The notes below the pieces were generated by a model, which did not search any database, was not told the DNA's origin, and saw only the letters and a list, made by a program, of their open reading frames with translations. Position numbers and translations under genes: made by a program. Shown here piece after piece: positions 1-9,685 of a stretch of DNA of 64,000 nucleotides. Position 1 is the stretch's first letter, and every line of letters starts with the position of its first letter. This DNA is from JAMZMI01 sp039970095 (GTDB taxonomy: Bacteria > Bacteroidota > Bacteroidia > Cytophagales > Cyclobacteriaceae), in the NCBI GenBank assembly GCA_039970095.1, contig JBDVMP010000063.1, forward strand, positions 1 to 64,000, in the 5' to 3' direction.

Positions 1-1848
1 GACAACTGCTATTTCCATGATTTATATGGAGATTATGTACTAGATCCACGGTTGAACTGGGTAGAGAATACGACTATCACCAATTCTACATTTGCGAATG
101 TTAAGGGTTTTATTAAGAACTATTACAACAACAACGAAGGCGCCAACGATGATAAGTTTGGTACACAGACTTCCACAGTTTTAGTTGACCATAACACATT
201 TTACAATGCAGCGAGTGATGTATTCATTCAGCAGAATGATGGTAAGGATGGCTCGTTGGATTTTACATTCAGCAATAATATCGTAAGTGGATTACTTGAT
301 TATTCAAATTCACGTCCTTTCAGAATTGATCCATTAGTAGGGGATGTAACGTTAAGTAACAATGTATTCCATGATATCGATTCAGATAGAGATACGCCTG
401 CTTATAACTATGAAACAGCAGCAGCACAAGCCAATGTAACAGCTACAGCAAATACTACGGATGATCCAATGTTTGTCGCAGCTCCTCTTAACTTTAATTT
501 TGGAGATGCAGCACTATTGGTTGCCGGTTCAGATGCAGGCCAAATTGGTGATCCAGAATGGATCCTTTCCCTTGAATCTGTAGTTACTATTCTTCCTGTT
601 ACAGATGATATAACTGAAGGTGATGTGGTTCAGCTTGAGGCTGCTACTAACCAAACCATAACATGGTCAGTGAAGAGTGATGGCGGTGAAGCCATGATCG
701 ACGAAATGACCGGAGAGTTAGTAGCTCTGGAAAAAGGTCAGGTCACTGTTACAGCCACTTCTAATGAAAATAGCAATGTTTCAGATCAGGTAACTCTCGA
801 TATTCAGGAGCGAATTATTCCTGTTGAATCGATTGAACTATTTGCTACTCCAGGTACTATCAATAGCGCTGGAACTGCACGAATTATTGCAAAAATCTTA
901 CCTGTTGATGCAACAGATAGAAAGGTAATGTGGAGCAGCAGCGATGAAACCATTGGCTCATTTGGTGATGAATTTGTTAGCGTTATCGAGTTTAATGCGA
1001 CATTAGCAGGAACGGTGAGACTTTATGGTTCAGCGATGGGAGCCGAAGGGCTTATCGATTCGGTTGATCTTGTTGTAGAGCAAGCAGTAACTTCTGTTGA
1101 AGTAACTGCAGCTGCAGATATTGTCAACGCGGGAGATTACACTCTTCAGTTCACTGCCACAGTAGGTCCTGAAGATGCTGTAGACCCGGCGGTTTCGTGG
1201 AGTGTTAATGTTCCTGATACAGTAGCTACAATAGACGAAACAGGTCTGCTTACAGCAATCGATACTGCAAGCTCAGTAGTAGTTACAGCGACATCAGTTG
1301 ATGGGTCAGAAATATCGGGCTCGTATGAGGTGGCCATTGTAAGGCCTGTTGGCTCAATTACTGTTGCTGCATCCGGAGGTGCTACATCTATGAATGCGGG
1401 AGAAACACTTCAAATGTCAGCCGTTGTTGGTCCAGATGATGCATACAACAAAGATTATACCTGGGCGGTGAGCTCAACTACGGTAGCTACCATCGATGAA
1501 AATGGTTTGCTGACCGGTAAAAAAGGTGGCGTGGTTGCCGTTTCTGCAATAGCTACTGATGGTTCTGAAACCAGAGGAACTTTGAATATTGAAGTAATTC
1601 AGACTCTTGGTCTCAACCCAGTGAATGATTTGGCAACCATTTATCCTAATCCATCTTCTGATTTTATCAATGTTACCGTTGATGGAGCTGCGAGAATTCA
1701 AATCATCACTTTGACAGGACAAAAAGTTATAACCAGGGAGCTTGCTGGTGAAGAGAAAATAGAAATACGAACATTGCCAGCTGGAGTTTATGTACTTAAG
1801 GTTTCGACCGGTACTGAGGTTCAGACAATCAATTTCGTAAAGTATTAA
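1..1848 (+). CDS. Secreted beta-helix protein with Ig-like (Big) repeats and T9SS tail, 5' partial
   Basis: The reading frame is open from base 1, so the true start lies upstream; the first in-window ATG-like start (52) is internal. The first ~180 residues are rich in Asn/Asp turns (NNTFYN, SNNIVSG, LSNNVF) typical of right-handed parallel beta-helix proteins of pectin loci (DUF4957/DUF5123-like or pectate-lyase-like). Four Ig-like modules of the bacterial Big_2 type follow, recognisable by repeated phrases such as VATIDENGLLT and VTATS. The last ~75 residues (YPNPSSDFINV ... LPAGVYVLKVSTG) are a type A T9SS C-terminal sorting domain, so the protein should be exported and surface-anchored or released. 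A strong terminator follows. It is probably a pectin-binding or pectin-cleaving protein; the catalytic part, if any, is outside the window. Confidence 0.8.
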   Translation, partial: DNCYFHDLYGDYVLDPRLNWVENTTITNSTFANVKGFIKNYYNNNEGANDDKFGTQTSTVLVDHNTFYNAASDVFIQQNDGKDGSLDFTFSNNIVSGLLDYSNSRPFRIDPLVGDVTLSNNVFHDIDSDRDTPAYNYETAAAQANVTATANTTDDPMFVAAPLNFNFGDAALLVAGSDAGQIGDPEWILSLESVVTILPVTDDITEGDVVQLEAATNQTITWSVKSDGGEAMIDEMTGELVALEKGQVTVTATSNENSNVSDQVTLDIQERIIPVESIELFATPGTINSAGTARIIAKILPVDATDRKVMWSSSDETIGSFGDEFVSVIEFNATLAGTVRLYGSAMGAEGLIDSVDLVVEQAVTSVEVTAAADIVNAGDYTLQFTATVGPEDAVDPAVSWSVNVPDTVATIDETGLLTAIDTASSVVVTATSVDGSEISGSYEVAIVRPVGSITVAASGGATSMNAGETLQMSAVVGPDDAYNKDYTWAVSSTTVATIDENGLLTGKKGGVVAVSAIATDGSETRGTLNIEVIQTLGLNPVNDLATIYPNPSSDFINVTVDGAARIQIITLTGQKVITRELAGEEKIEIRTLPAGVYVLKVSTGTEVQTINFVKY

Positions 1849-1904
1849 TAGAATTGACTTAAGACTAATAAGCAAGTAAAGAGTTGTCTTTTGTTAATAA
1901 TTAG

Positions 1905-1938
1905 CTCAATGCCGTCATTTGATGGCATTGAGTTTTTT
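1905..1938 (+). terminator. Rho-independent terminator
   Basis: CTCAATGCC pairs with GGCATTGAG and the stem extends inward through a G-U, T-A and C-G pair to a four-base ATTT loop (12-bp stem), followed by six T. It lies 57 bases after the stop of the partial beta-helix gene and closes that transcript before the pectinesterase. Confidence 0.85.
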
Positions 1939-2084
1939 AATTAATACTAAAATATACTTTGAGTCACTTTGGCAATAAAAATTAAAAAGGGCCTGCTTCC
2001 TTATTATCGTGCAGATTTTCTTCTTAGCTTTTTTGATAAGCGGATTATGGAAAGCGAATAACTCAAAAGAGCAGAAAGAAAGCC

Positions 2085-3530
2085 ATGATTAAGAATTACT
2101 TCATTTTGTTAACCTTGTGTTTCTCCATTATATCAAATGCTCAGGTGTTTGATGTGGTGATAGCAGCTGATGGTTCAGGAGACTACACTTCAATTCAAAC
2201 GGCAATAGATCGACTCAGGTCTTCGTCTGACAGGTCTTTGTTGTTTGTAAAAGCTGGAACATACCAAGAGAAAATCAATATTGGAAAAGACAATGTCAGC
2301 TTGATTGGTGATAAAAACGGAGAGGTACTGATTACATGGGGAGATTATGCTTCAACGGAAACGGGACTTAGCACGAGTGCTACCTACACCGTCCAAATTG
2401 ATGCTGATGGCTTTTATGCAGAGAATATTACTTTTGAGAATTCTTACACCGCTCGCCAAGGTCAGGCAGTTGCAGTTAGCTCACTTGGAAGCGAAGTAGT
2501 GTTTAAGAATTGCCGATTTATTGGCTTTCAGGACACCTATTATGCCAGAAAAGGTATGTCCTATCACCTAAATTGCTATATAGAAGGAGGTACGGATTTT
2601 ATTTTTGGTGAGGCCACAGCTGTTTTTGATACCTGCGAAATCAAATGCCTTGCTGGCGGTCAGTACATTACAGCACCTGCGGATACAAAACTCGTAACAC
2701 AAGTGGGTGATCAGTCATTCTATCATGGCACGTTGTTCAGAGGGAGCTCAATACTAGCAGGCGAAGGCGTTTCAGGTAATTCATACTATCTGGGCAGGCC
2801 TTGGCAACCAAACTCGAGTACTGTTTATGTTGATTGTACACTTGGTAAACATATCAGACCCGAAGGTTGGTCGGAGTGGAGCAATACCAATCATTTATCA
2901 GCACATTTCCACGAATATGGGAGTATCGATGAGTTTGGTTCACCGGTTGATATCTCAGGTCGTGTGAGTTGGAGTTCTCAGTTAACAGCAGAACAGGTTA
3001 AAAATAATTACAACCTTGACTATTTCCTGACTGGCTGGGATCCGGTATCTGCAACTTTTACTTTAGCAGCTCCTTTAAATTTACTCCAACTAGCTGCGAC
3101 AAGCACTAGTGTGGATTTACAGTGGGATGAAGTATCAGATGCCATAGGTTATGTAGTTAGCAGAAATGCTTTAGTCTATGCCTATGTAACGGAAACCGGA
3201 TTTACAGATGAAGATGCTGCTACCGGTGATGAATATGTGATCCAGGCTATAAGTAGTTTCGGCGGAATGGGCAGAGAATCAGCCATGTTGGTAGCAGAGC
3301 TCTTTGATCATCTATCTAATCTAGAAGGGGATTTTTATACTCTAAATAATGAGACAATCATATTTTCAAAACGACTGGATGTGACGGTTTTGTCCATTTC
3401 GGGTAAAATACTGTATAGAAAAAGAGCCGTTATGGAAATTGATCTGCGAGATTTTGATTCAAAAGTTTTGATCATTCATGCTTTAGATGAAACAGGCCAA
3501 AGGCACGTGATCAAGTTTACTAACTATTGA
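2085..3530 (+). CDS. Pectinesterase (CE8) with FnIII-like and degenerate C-terminal domain
   Basis: Removes methyl esters from homogalacturonan so that pectate lyases can act. A Sec signal peptide ends near residue 20 (SNAQ). The CE8 beta-helix spans about residues 22-320 with all family motifs: GQAVAV (Q127), QDTYY (Q149, catalytic acid/base D150), DFIFG (nucleophile D171) and LGRPW (R238, W240). A fibronectin-III-like module (about 325-405) follows, and a last ~70-residue beta-sandwich ending VIKFTNY that resembles a degenerate T9SS sorting domain without the usual YPNP motif. The catalytic core is of normal length; the whole is longer than simple CE8 enzymes because of these modules. The preceding terminator means it needs its own promoter. 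The family call is firm; the T9SS call is tentative. Confidence 0.93.
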   Translation: MIKNYFILLTLCFSIISNAQVFDVVIAADGSGDYTSIQTAIDRLRSSSDRSLLFVKAGTYQEKINIGKDNVSLIGDKNGEVLITWGDYASTETGLSTSATYTVQIDADGFYAENITFENSYTARQGQAVAVSSLGSEVVFKNCRFIGFQDTYYARKGMSYHLNCYIEGGTDFIFGEATAVFDTCEIKCLAGGQYITAPADTKLVTQVGDQSFYHGTLFRGSSILAGEGVSGNSYYLGRPWQPNSSTVYVDCTLGKHIRPEGWSEWSNTNHLSAHFHEYGSIDEFGSPVDISGRVSWSSQLTAEQVKNNYNLDYFLTGWDPVSATFTLAAPLNLLQLAATSTSVDLQWDEVSDAIGYVVSRNALVYAYVTETGFTDEDAATGDEYVIQAISSFGGMGRESAMLVAELFDHLSNLEGDFYTLNNETIIFSKRLDVTVLSISGKILYRKRAVMEIDLRDFDSKVLIIHALDETGQRHVIKFTNY

Positions 3531-3633
3531 TGTTAGGGATATTTTGCGAGAGGATCACACCATAGTACATGATAGCTTGCTTAGAACTTAGCATCATATT
3601 TGTTTTAAGCCATTTGAACTTATAAATATTAAT

Positions 3634-5319
3634 ATGCAACAAGTAAAGAGAACATTACTTTTAATTTTGGTCATGTCAGCTGGTATTGCAGCGCATGCCC
3701 AGTACCCAAGTTTGACAAAAGAGGAAAGGGAGAGAGGAGTTGAAATCGTCAGGAGCGCACGAGAGGCCTCTGATAAGGCCTGGGAAAAAGCATTGCCAAT
3801 TGTAGAGAAAGAGGCTAAAGAGGGAAAACCATATATTCCATGGGCAGGAAGACCTACAGATTTGCCACAAGCAGAAATCCCAGCTTTTCCAGGAGCACAA
3901 GGTGGAGGAATGTATTCTTTTGGTGGTCGTGGTGGTCGTACTATTGTAGTTACGAACCTGAACGATAGCGGACCTGGCTCGTTCAGAGAAGCATGTGAGC
4001 AAGGAGGGGCTAGAATAATTGTATTCAACGTGGCTGGAATAATCAAATTGGAAACCCCATTGATTATTCGAGCTCCATATGCCACCATTGTTGGAAATAC
4101 TGCTCCAGGTGATGGTGTGTGTATTGCCGGAGAAACTGTTTGGATCGATGGCCATGATATTGTTATCAGACATATGAGGTTCAGAAGAGGCGACACTTTT
4201 GTTGGCCGACGAGATGATGCCATCGGAGGAAATCCTGTTGGTAATATCATGATAGACCATGTGTCCGCAAGCTGGGGACTCGATGAAAATATGTCTATTT
4301 ATCGGCATATGTGGTCGGATGGTACAGGCAAAAAGGACCTGAAGCTTCCAACAGTTAATATTACAATTCAGAACAGTATTTTCTCAGAAGCACTAGACAC
4401 GTACAACCACTCTTTTGGTAGTACGCTAGGTGGTGAAAACTGTTCTTTCCACAGAAATCTCTGGGCTAATAATACGGGAAGAAACCCTTCAATCGGTTGG
4501 AATGGAATCTTCAATTTCACGAATAATGTGGTTTACAACTGGAAACATCGGTCAGTGGATGGAGGAGATTATACAGCCCTTTTTAATATCATCAACAACT
4601 ATTACAAGCCAGGGCCTGTAACGCAAATGGATGCCCCTGTTGGGCAAAGAATTCTTAATCCTGAGTCTGGCCGTAGCAACCTTGGTTACAAAGAATTTGG
4701 AAGAGTTTATGCCAATGGTAACATCATGGAGGGGAATGAAAAAGTAACCAAGGATAACTGGAACGGAGGTATTCAGATCGAAGATGAAAATGATACTGAC
4801 CTGTGGGATGCTGGTAAATACACGGCCGCAATGAAATGGCACAAGCCTTTTCCAATGGCACCAGTTGATATCATTCCTGCCGATGAAGCCTTCGATTACG
4901 TTCTAGAAAATGCAGGAGCTACACTCCCTAAAAGAGACCCTGTTGATGTCCGTGTTACTAAGACAGTGCGAACTGGCGAGCAAGATTATGTGGAGGGTCT
5001 TGATCCTGATGATTTTTATCAGTTCAAATATAGAAGGCTGCCAGCAGACTCATGGAAGATGGGCATCATTACAGATATATCTCAAGTTGGAGGTTATCCA
5101 GAATACAAAGGGAAACCTTATAAGGATAGCGACAGTGATGGAATGCCTGATGGTTATGAAAAAAAGGTTGGTTTGAACCCTAAAGATGCTTCTGATTCTA
5201 TGGAAGATTTGAATGGAGATGGTTATACCAACATCGAAATGTATATCTACAACATTGATCCTGAGTCAAAAGTGGATTGGACTGATCCTTCAAATAATAA
5301 AGACACCCTTGCAAAGTAA
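3634..5319 (+). CDS. Pectate lyase, PL1 family, with C-terminal calcium-binding thrombospondin-3-like repeat
   Basis: Cleaves de-esterified homogalacturonan by beta-elimination. There is a signal peptide (residues 1-23, ending AHAQ) and then a helical linker rich in Glu/Lys/Arg (25-80). The PL1 beta-helix begins at PAFPGAQGGG, followed by GGRGG, TNLNDSGPGSFREA, GHDIVIRHMRFRRGD and IMIDHVSASWGLDEN, the usual PL1 signature for the Ca2+/substrate site. The C-terminal ~60 residues carry DSDSDGMPDGYE and DLNGDGYTNIE, Asp-rich calcium loops of the thrombospondin-3/dockerin-like type that are common at the end of Bacteroidota PL1 enzymes. Gap of 103 bases after the CE8 gene; probably co-transcribed with it. 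Two long antisense frames over the N-terminal half are shadows. Confidence 0.93.
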   Translation: MQQVKRTLLLILVMSAGIAAHAQYPSLTKEERERGVEIVRSAREASDKAWEKALPIVEKEAKEGKPYIPWAGRPTDLPQAEIPAFPGAQGGGMYSFGGRGGRTIVVTNLNDSGPGSFREACEQGGARIIVFNVAGIIKLETPLIIRAPYATIVGNTAPGDGVCIAGETVWIDGHDIVIRHMRFRRGDTFVGRRDDAIGGNPVGNIMIDHVSASWGLDENMSIYRHMWSDGTGKKDLKLPTVNITIQNSIFSEALDTYNHSFGSTLGGENCSFHRNLWANNTGRNPSIGWNGIFNFTNNVVYNWKHRSVDGGDYTALFNIINNYYKPGPVTQMDAPVGQRILNPESGRSNLGYKEFGRVYANGNIMEGNEKVTKDNWNGGIQIEDENDTDLWDAGKYTAAMKWHKPFPMAPVDIIPADEAFDYVLENAGATLPKRDPVDVRVTKTVRTGEQDYVEGLDPDDFYQFKYRRLPADSWKMGIITDISQVGGYPEYKGKPYKDSDSDGMPDGYEKKVGLNPKDASDSMEDLNGDGYTNIEMYIYNIDPESKVDWTDPSNNKDTLAK

Positions 5320-5335
5320 TCCTAAAAGTGATTTA

Positions 5336-8300
5336 TTGAACCAGTCCCCCTTTGAGAGAAGGGGCTGGTTTTCTATTTTCTTTTTATTATTCACCACATT
5401 TTTTATTTACAATCAATCTATATCTCAGGATAGACCCCCCATCTATCTCCAGAATGGACAACTTCAGTATTCATCCAGCGAAAATGGAGATAGAGTACCT
5501 GATTTTAGCTACGCCGGCTATCAGGCTTCAAATACATCTATCCCCACTATTCCAGCAGCTGTTTTTGTTTCCTGGAAATCAGGAGACCAAACCGTAAGAA
5601 TTCAAAAAGCGATTGACCATGTCAGTGGTTTGCCTGTTCAGGCAAACGGATTTCGGGGAGCTGTTCTTCTTGATAAAGGAGAGTTTGAGTTGGCCGAAGG
5701 GTTGAAAATTTGTGCTTCAGGGGTTGTACTTCGCGGGAACGGGGTAGGAGAAACAACGCTACTCGGAACGGGACTGGACAGAACCACGGTGATTCGGATT
5801 TTTGGTGAAGATGATAGGGTAGTTGGTAACGAAGTACAGATAGCAGATAGCTATGTTCCGGTTGGGGCAAGCTTATTTACAGTAAAAGGAGCTTCTAATC
5901 TAAAAACTGGAGATGAAATACAAATCACCCGTAAGAGCACCAAGGAATGGATCTCCAACTTGGGTATGGAAAACTTTGGCGGTGAAACTGGCTATATAGG
6001 CTGGCGTGAGGGTGAAAGAGATATTACTTGGAATAGAACCATTACTCAGGTATCAGGAAATAAGGTTTCTATTGATGCACCATTAACTGCTTCACTTGAT
6101 AAAGAGATTGGTCCTGGTGTCGTTGCACAAGTTAAGTGGTCAGGAAGGATACAAAATGTAGGTATTGAGAACATCAAACTTGCTTCGACTTATGATAAGT
6201 CAAACCCTAAAGATGAGCAGCATAGGTGGATGGCAATCACATTGGAGAGTGTCAGAGATGCGTGGGTCAGACAGGTGGACTTTGAGCACTTTGCAGGCTC
6301 AGCAGTTGCGATATGGAATTCAGCAAGCCGCATTACAGTGGAAGATTGCCGATCATTTGATCCTGTATCAGAAATTGGAGGTCAACGCCGATACACCTTC
6401 TTCACTGAAGGACAGCAGTGTCTGTTCCAAAGGATTTATGCTGAATTTGGTTATCATGATTTTGCGGTCGGATTCATGGCTGCAGGCCCCAATGCCTTCG
6501 TAGAATGTAGGTCTGTACAACCTGAGAGTTTCAGTGGAGCTATTGATAGCTGGGCGTCTGGTGTTTTGTTTGATATTGTAAATGTCGATGCTCAGGCACT
6601 GCGCTTTGGAAACCGTGGGATGGAAGCACAAGGAGCTGGCTGGACGGCAGCCAATAGTATGTTTTGGCAATGTTCCGCATCACTTATTGAATGTTCCGCA
6701 CCACCCACATCAATGAATTGGGCATTTGCCGCTTGGTCGCAGTTTTCAGGAAATGGATATTGGCATGAACCAAATAGTTTTTTAAAACCCAGAAGTCTTT
6801 TTTATGGTCAACTTCAAGATCGCCTTGAAGGCGAGGTGCAGTTAGAGTCATGGATACTCCCAATCACAAATGAAGCAAGCAGTAGTCCAACATTGGAGCA
6901 AGCAGAAACATTCATCAAGGAAGCATATCACCCCGCTCCTTCGCTACAAGAGTGGATTGCAAAGGCCAGAGAAAGGAATCCAATTTCTACGAATCAGGCT
7001 CAAGCTAAGCTTGTTGATGAAATAAAAGTTAAGAATGAGAAAAAGGGCGCTCAAGGTGTTAAAGTTTTATCTCTTAAAGAAGGTAAACTATTGATAGGTA
7101 ATAGTTTGGCAATAGGAAGCCGACAAACCGTACAATGGTGGAGAGGAAATGTTCGCTTGTATGATGCGATGAAAGCTCGCCCCCATGTGAGTAGATATGT
7201 GCCGGGTAGAGTAGGCACTGGTCATACAGATGATTTACATGAAGCAACCAATATTCTAAAATCAAATAATGTAACAGTCTTAGATCACAACTATGGATTG
7301 TGGTACGACAGGAGAAGAGACGACCATGAACGAGTGAGAAGAATGAATGGAGAGGTTTGGGCTCCATTTTATGAGCTTCCATTTGCACGATCAGGGCAGG
7401 GGATTGCCTATGATGGTTTGAGTAAATATGACCTCACTCAATTCAATTTTTGGTATTGGAATCGCCTTTCCTCATTTGTCGATCTGGCAGAACAAAAAGG
7501 TCTTGTCCTTTATCACCAAAACTATTTCCAACACAATATTCTTGAGGCAGGTGGACACTATGCTGATTTTCCTTGGCGTACAGCCAACAACATAAACAAT
7601 ATGCCATTTCCAGAGCCGGTAAATTATGCGGGAGACAAGCGCATATTTATGGCTGAACAGTTTTACGATGTTAGTGATCCTGAGTATCGTAAACTCCATA
7701 AAGGCTACATTAGGAAGTGCCTGAGCAATTTTGCGAAACAATCAAATGTTATTCAGTTTATCAGCGCTGAATATACAGGCCCGCTTTCCTTTATGAACTT
7801 TTGGCTTGATGTAGTAAAAGAATGGGAAAAGGAAACTGGCAATGACGTGCTCATAGCCTTGAGTGCAACGAAAGATGTTCAAGATGCCATTATGAATGAC
7901 CCGATTCGATCAAAAATTGTTGATGTCATTGATATCCGCTATTGGTGGTATGGAGAAAATAAACAGGGTGAAACGGAGGCCTATGCTCCTCAAGGAGGTA
8001 AAAACCTGGCTCCCAGGCAACATGCTCGATTAGTAAAAACTCCAAAGGAGACTTTTGAGTCAATCTATATGGCCGTCAAAGAATACGCGGATGAATACCC
8101 TGAAAAAGCTATCATCTACAATACTCATAGGTCAAGCGCATTTGGCTGGGCCATTTTTATGGCTGGAGGTTCCCTGATGAACATTCCTCAGGTTTCAGAT
8201 TCTAAATTTTTAGAAGCTGCCTCAAGGATGAAGCCATTGACCACATCAGGTGCCAATCCTAAGGTCTTACTTAATAAAAAGACAGGAGAAAGAATATATT

Positions 8301-8476
8301 ATCTCAATTCAATAAATGCTGCCGAGTTCGATATGTCAGATTTGAAGGGGATTTATACGGCTTATTCAGTCAATACTGAAACGGGAAAAGTCACCGAGGT
8401 AAAAGATTTAGAAGGAGGACAAAAGCACAAACTACAGGGCATTAGCACAAATGTAATTTGGCTTAGTAAACGTTAG
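5336..8476 (+). CDS. Large secreted beta-helix protein with C-terminal TIM-barrel-like domain (DUF6298-like)
   Basis: About 1046 residues. Residues ~35-560 form a pectate-lyase-3-like beta-helix (GEFELAEGLKI, GVVLRGNGVGETTL, repeated WNSASRITVEDC-type turns). Residues ~620-1045 look like a glycosidase-type (beta/alpha)8 fold ending in a small beta domain, with ITWNRTITQV-type linkers before it and FISAEYTGPLSF and DVIDIRYWWYG as likely active-site strands. From memory this matches the DUF6298 class found in pectin loci; no activity is known to me. No clear ATG: the frame stays open upstream to an ATG at 5213 inside the PL1 gene, but the hydrophobic signal peptide (WFSIFFLLFTTFFIY, cleavage near SISQ) fits a TTG start at 5336. 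The start is uncertain. The gene ends three bases before the Fe-ADH gene, so the two are coupled. Confidence 0.75.
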   Translation: MNQSPFERRGWFSIFFLLFTTFFIYNQSISQDRPPIYLQNGQLQYSSSENGDRVPDFSYAGYQASNTSIPTIPAAVFVSWKSGDQTVRIQKAIDHVSGLPVQANGFRGAVLLDKGEFELAEGLKICASGVVLRGNGVGETTLLGTGLDRTTVIRIFGEDDRVVGNEVQIADSYVPVGASLFTVKGASNLKTGDEIQITRKSTKEWISNLGMENFGGETGYIGWREGERDITWNRTITQVSGNKVSIDAPLTASLDKEIGPGVVAQVKWSGRIQNVGIENIKLASTYDKSNPKDEQHRWMAITLESVRDAWVRQVDFEHFAGSAVAIWNSASRITVEDCRSFDPVSEIGGQRRYTFFTEGQQCLFQRIYAEFGYHDFAVGFMAAGPNAFVECRSVQPESFSGAIDSWASGVLFDIVNVDAQALRFGNRGMEAQGAGWTAANSMFWQCSASLIECSAPPTSMNWAFAAWSQFSGNGYWHEPNSFLKPRSLFYGQLQDRLEGEVQLESWILPITNEASSSPTLEQAETFIKEAYHPAPSLQEWIAKARERNPISTNQAQAKLVDEIKVKNEKKGAQGVKVLSLKEGKLLIGNSLAIGSRQTVQWWRGNVRLYDAMKARPHVSRYVPGRVGTGHTDDLHEATNILKSNNVTVLDHNYGLWYDRRRDDHERVRRMNGEVWAPFYELPFARSGQGIAYDGLSKYDLTQFNFWYWNRLSSFVDLAEQKGLVLYHQNYFQHNILEAGGHYADFPWRTANNINNMPFPEPVNYAGDKRIFMAEQFYDVSDPEYRKLHKGYIRKCLSNFAKQSNVIQFISAEYTGPLSFMNFWLDVVKEWEKETGNDVLIALSATKDVQDAIMNDPIRSKIVDVIDIRYWWYGENKQGETEAYAPQGGKNLAPRQHARLVKTPKETFESIYMAVKEYADEYPEKAIIYNTHRSSAFGWAIFMAGGSLMNIPQVSDSKFLEAASRMKPLTTSGANPKVLLNKKTGERIYYLNSINAAEFDMSDLKGIYTAYSVNTETGKVTEVKDLEGGQKHKLQGISTNVIWLSKR
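5341..5385 (+). terminator. Hairpin with T-rich tail between PL1 and the next gene
   Basis: CCAG-(TC)-CCCCTT pairs with AAGGGG-CTGG around a TGAGAG loop and is followed by a T-rich stretch from 5369. It looks like an intrinsic terminator for the pectate lyase gene, but its second half and T tract are also read as the beginning of the downstream signal peptide (residues ERRGWFSIFF). It may therefore act as an attenuator, or be a small palindromic repeat that has become coding. Confidence 0.5.
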
Positions 8477-8479
8477 AAA

Positions 8480-9625
8480 ATGAACAGCATTACCATCAGC
8501 CAACCCAAAAAATTGGTAATTGCACGAGATGCAATTACTCAACTAGTAAACTCCCTTGTTGAGTTGAGGGTAAAACGCGTATTTGTCCTAACGGATCCTC
8601 ATGTCCTTGACAAGATATCACCGGTTTTTGAAAATTTGAGACAAACTGGATCGCAGGTGAAAATTGTTTTATCACCTGGACATGAACCTACTTTCAAAAA
8701 TGTTGAAGATGTCGTGTGTCAGGCCCGTGAATTTCAAACTGATTACGTTGTAGGTATCGGTGGAGGTAGTGTGTTGGATATTGGCAAGCTAGTAGCCGCC
8801 TTGCTTGATAAGCCAGATGCCTTATCAAGTTATGTAGGAAATGGTTTGATTAAAACACGAAGCATTCCATTGGCTTGTGCCCCGACAACATCTGGGGCTG
8901 GGAGCGAATCTTCTCCTAACGCTATCCTTATAGATGAGTCCAACCATTCCAAAAAGGGGATTATTGACCACTCTGTCATGCCAGATGCAGTTTACATCGA
9001 CCCTAACTTGATGGTCACGTTACCGCCTCATATCACCGCTTATACAGGGCTTGATGCTCTCACACATTGTATAGAGGCTTTTGCCAATAAGAACTCACAT
9101 CCGGTCGTAGATGTTTTTGCGTTACAAGGAATCAAACTCATTAGCCAAAATTTGGGAAAAGCAATTATCAATGGTGCTGACCTTGAGGCTCGTGAGAAGG
9201 TGGCCTTGGGATCTTATTATGGAGGCATGTGCCTAGGCCCGGTAAATACCGCAGCGGTTCATGCCTTGGCCTACCCTTTGGGTACGGAATATAACATTGC
9301 CCATGGGTTGAGCAATGCTTTGTTGTTGCCGTTTGTACTTGAATTCAACCTTCAAAATGCCGAAAATCGCTACGCAGAAATTGCCTTGGCAATGGGAGGG
9401 AAACAGCTTAAATCTCAAAAGGAAACGGCTTTACAAGGCATAGATTTGATTAGAAAACTGATCAAAGATTGTGGAATGCCGGCTCGTCTGTCAGAACTTT
9501 CTATCACCAATGACTCAGTGACAAGTATGGCGGAAGATGCTCTAAAAATCCAACGGTTGTTAAAAAACAATGTGAGAGAGGTTGCCCTGAAGGATGCTAT
9601 ATCCATTTACCAAAGTGCTTTTTAA
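8480..9625 (+). CDS. Iron-containing alcohol dehydrogenase; proposed threuronate reductase
   Basis: Group III (Fe-type) NAD(P)-dependent alcohol dehydrogenase, cytoplasmic, 381 residues (normal length). The cofactor loop GGGSVLDIGK is at 94-103, and the four metal ligands of the family are all present: D192, H196, H261 and H275 (in LDALTH, VHALAYP and NIAHG). It starts three bases after the preceding stop and is followed by aldolase, PdxA2, kinase and symporter genes. The family includes lactaldehyde reductase and 4-hydroxybutyrate dehydrogenase, which interconverts succinate semialdehyde and 4-hydroxybutyrate. Reduction of threuronate (2,3-dihydroxysuccinate semialdehyde) to threonate is the same reaction on a dihydroxylated substrate. 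The family is certain; the substrate is inference from context. Confidence 0.9.
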   Translation: MNSITISQPKKLVIARDAITQLVNSLVELRVKRVFVLTDPHVLDKISPVFENLRQTGSQVKIVLSPGHEPTFKNVEDVVCQAREFQTDYVVGIGGGSVLDIGKLVAALLDKPDALSSYVGNGLIKTRSIPLACAPTTSGAGSESSPNAILIDESNHSKKGIIDHSVMPDAVYIDPNLMVTLPPHITAYTGLDALTHCIEAFANKNSHPVVDVFALQGIKLISQNLGKAIINGADLEAREKVALGSYYGGMCLGPVNTAAVHALAYPLGTEYNIAHGLSNALLLPFVLEFNLQNAENRYAEIALAMGGKQLKSQKETALQGIDLIRKLIKDCGMPARLSELSITNDSVTSMAEDALKIQRLLKNNVREVALKDAISIYQSAF

Positions 9626-9685
9626 GCTTAGATTTATAGCTCGTTTTAAATACAGAGAGACTATTCTCCTTAAATTTTAGAATAT

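Noticed and set aside
3594..4308. Two long antisense frames (218 and 210 aa) over the pectate lyase
   Set aside because: Low-complexity shadow translations of the PL1 gene, with no start signals or family resemblance.
5213..5335. ATG at 5213 as the start of the large beta-helix protein
   Set aside because: It overlaps the PL1 gene by more than 100 bases, and the hydrophobic signal sequence would then be internal.
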